Source: Gemmatimonadales bacterium
GTDB taxonomy: Bacteria > Gemmatimonadota > Gemmatimonadetes > Longimicrobiales > Gaopeijiaceae
DNA length: 64,000 nt
Direction of reading: 5' to 3'
Assembly: GCA_020344755.1 (NCBI GenBank)
Contig: CP070829.1
Span: 398,001 to 462,000, forward strand
The notes beneath the pieces are model-generated. The model saw only the letters and a program-made list of their open reading frames with translations, made no database searches and was not told where the DNA came from. Below are positions 62,505-64,000 of the stretch, piece by piece (positions within the stretch are counted from its first letter, which is position 1; the number at the start of each line of letters is the position of its first letter). A program made the position numbers and the translations under genes.

Positions 62505-63230
62505 TCATGCGCGGTCTTCCAGGCTGCGTGCGATGAGGTCCAGGATGCGCTCGATCTCCGCCAGCACCGGTTCGAACTCGTCCACCAGGTGAGCCTGGAT
62601 CATGAAGCGGGTCGAGACCACACCGACCAACTCGGTATCGACCGGAATCGTGGATCGGGTTCCGAGCTCCTCCGGTGTGAGGGTTCCTGCAAGCACATCC
62701 AACCCGATGGTCCGGAACGGGCTCACGTCCATCCGTTCCCTGAAGACGCGGTCGAGATCGGAGAGGACCAGCTCTCGCGCGCTCCACTCCTCCTCGCTCA
62801 ACTCTCCCAGGTTGTTCCCCCAGGCGGCCAGTGCGCTCCGGAGCTCGGGATCTCGGACGATCCCCAGCCCGGCCGAGCCCACCAGGCCGTTCAGCGTCCC
62901 CAACATCAGTTGGGTCGTGGGTGGGATGTAGAGCCAACCCAGGGCGGTGTCGGGCACCGAGACCATCGGCGCCCCGCCACGAAGCCCGTCCACCACGCTC
63001 GCCCGGACCGATTCCACGGATCCCAGGATCCGCCGGTGCATGTCGAGTTGCGCCAGGAGATCCGAGCGGGTGGCGCGGAACTCGGTGTCCAGGGAGCGCA
63101 GGACCTGCTCCTCCTCGGACCGGGCCTTCACCGAATCCCACCAGGTGTCCAGGGCGAAGGCCGCGAGAATGCTCGCGACGATGACGACGCCCTCCAGTAC
63201 GAGGCGCCGGCTCTCCTTGGCGGCAATCAT
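62505..63230 (-). CDS. Single-span membrane protein (paralogue of 58616-59350)
   Basis: A 241-residue protein from ATG 63230. The span LVLEGVVIVASILAAFALDTWWDSVK is followed by a soluble helical domain (ARSEEEQVLRSLDTEFRATRSDLLAQLDMHRRIL ... RDPELRSALAAWGNNLGEL). The TWWD motif and the RDPELRSALAAW segment align with DAWWD and EDPVLRSALVAW in the paralogue. Function unknown; presumably the partner of the small membrane protein encoded next to it. Confidence 0.72.
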   Translation of the reverse strand: MIAAKESRRLVLEGVVIVASILAAFALDTWWDSVKARSEEEQVLRSLDTEFRATRSDLLAQLDMHRRILGSVESVRASVVDGLRGGAPMVSVPDTALGWLYIPPTTQLMLGTLNGLVGSAGLGIVRDPELRSALAAWGNNLGELSEEEWSARELVLSDLDRVFRERMDVSPFRTIGLDVLAGTLTPEELGTRSTIPVDTELVGVVSTRFMIQAHLVDEFEPVLAEIERILDLIARSLEDRA

Positions 63231-63351
63231 AGGATCGGTCTTCCCCAGGGTCTCTCAGAGGCGATTCGGCACCCAGGGCTCATGATGTAAGACCTCCGGC
63301 CCCGAGTGCAAAAGCCCGACTCTCTCATGCCACGCTTTGTCCGGCGCCGAC

Positions 63352-63840
63352 CTACTCCTCTCTCGACAGCACCACCCGCAGGGCCACATTGGCGATCCAA
63401 CCGGTCTCGGACCCGAGCATCCCGAACCGAAACTGCGGCCCGAAGAGAAGGAACCTGGGGCCGACCATGGCCGCCGCATAGATGCCCACGAAGGTGCGCG
63501 TCTCCGACGTGTCGTCCGCGGGAGAGGTGATGGCGCCGCTGAGACCGAGGTCCCCCTGGAACCAGGGGACCGGCTGGTACCGCGTGAATCCCTCGATGTG
63601 AACCACGTTCCACACCTGGCGGTCGAAGGAGTGGTCGTTCAGCTCCCATGCGAAGCCACCGCCGATTCCCCACAGGCGGTTGGAGTCGTCCATTCTCCGC
63701 GCATACGTGATCGCTCCCGCCCACGTGGGGGACAACTCGAAACCCAGTTGGCTCCGAGGAGGAGTGTACTGGGCCGCCAGCGGCACCGGGACGGCGAAGG
63801 CGAGGGCGAGAAACGTGAGGATGACGGGGAACCTCTTCAT
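63352..63840 (-). CDS. Outer-membrane-like protein, unknown
   Basis: A 162-residue protein from ATG 63840, with a signal (MKRFPVILTFLALAFAVPVPLAAQ) and beta-strand-rich remainder (LGFELSPTWAGAITYARRM; LWGIGGGFAWELN; FLLFGPQFRFGMLG; WIANVALRVVLSREE) typical of small outer-membrane barrels. Family not recognised. It follows the second module copy in the same orientation as its second gene, 121 nt away. Confidence 0.6.
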   Translation of the reverse strand: MKRFPVILTFLALAFAVPVPLAAQYTPPRSQLGFELSPTWAGAITYARRMDDSNRLWGIGGGFAWELNDHSFDRQVWNVVHIEGFTRYQPVPWFQGDLGLSGAITSPADDTSETRTFVGIYAAAMVGPRFLLFGPQFRFGMLGSETGWIANVALRVVLSREE

Positions 63841-64000
63841 CGGGAAGCTCAAGGGGAGAGGAGTCTCTTCGGATTCCCCATCGAGGCGGGGGATCCGGAT
63901 GGGTGGCATGCCAGGCGTCACCGCCCTCCCGGGAGCGCGGCTTCCTCACTGTCCACCTCACGCGCCCGGAGGAAGTTCTGTCGGGGCTCCGGCGAGCGGA

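Noticed and set aside
1-64000. Mobile element or prophage
   Set aside because: No transposase, integrase, phage structural gene, terminal inverted repeat or attachment site was found. The HTH protein at 3255-3680 alone does not support one.

Overview
The window is GC-rich bacterial chromosome, densely packed with genes on both strands. It has GTG and TTG starts, frequent 1-26 nt gene overlaps, and many secreted lipoproteins. I see no rRNA, tRNA, insertion sequence, phage block or CRISPR array. The mix of genes fits Gemmatimonadota or a close relative: PadR with a permease-prefix membrane protein, six-bladed propeller lipoproteins, four DinB-fold proteins, a TolB-like/TPR signalling protein, DUF2339, a carboxypeptidase-regulatory/plug protein and ACR3/ArsM arsenic genes. 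That assignment is inference from gene content only; no marker gene is present.

Layout. 1-11300: a truncated serine hydrolase, then short overlapping operons (HTH / DUF2461 / DinB / MenH-like; MsrA / secreted hydrolase; class V aminotransferase / YkgJ; a YfiT-like protein with a membrane protein and an NTF2-fold protein; a coiled-coil/membrane pair; a hydrolase with a macro-domain protein). 11300-18920: a phosphate regulon. It holds an OprP/OprO-type porin, a PhoR-like kinase, pstS-pstC-pstA-pstB and phoU. Two arrays of 11-bp-phased GTTAC-type repeats lie in front of the porin and of pstS, each 9 nt from a candidate -10. No PhoB-type regulator gene is present in the window.

18979-28245: DinB, cupin and GNAT genes, then an arsenic operon (arsR, arsM, acr3) that ends in a translationally coupled calcineurin-like phosphoesterase. 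It has a near-consensus promoter whose spacer is filled by an inverted-repeat operator, and a second operator half-way along. Then come an ABC ATPase fused to an N-terminal membrane segment, two tandem cold-shock genes with matching structured leaders, and a GH53 galactanase.

28329-44211: membrane proteins, a sulfatase, a large PKD lipoprotein with a degenerate M23 fold, a TPR signalling protein, a J-domain protein, AlgH/YqgE, DUF2339 and a seven-repeat FG-GAP lipoprotein. 44296-55854: a PadR / membrane-protein pair, two six-bladed propeller proteins, DinB, GNAT, a Tat-exported class V aminotransferase, a hydrolase, DUF2306, an NAD(P)-binding protein and a lipoprotein glycosidase.

55855-64000: a partly duplicated module. 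The same 18-base palindromic element precedes two paralogous small membrane proteins (56625 and 61943), and each is followed by a paralogous membrane-anchored protein on the other strand (58616-59350 and 62505-63230). Between the copies sit a TraB/ChaN-like lipoprotein and an exported RidA plus metallo-beta-lactamase fusion. This duplicated module and the fusion are the least explained parts of the window.
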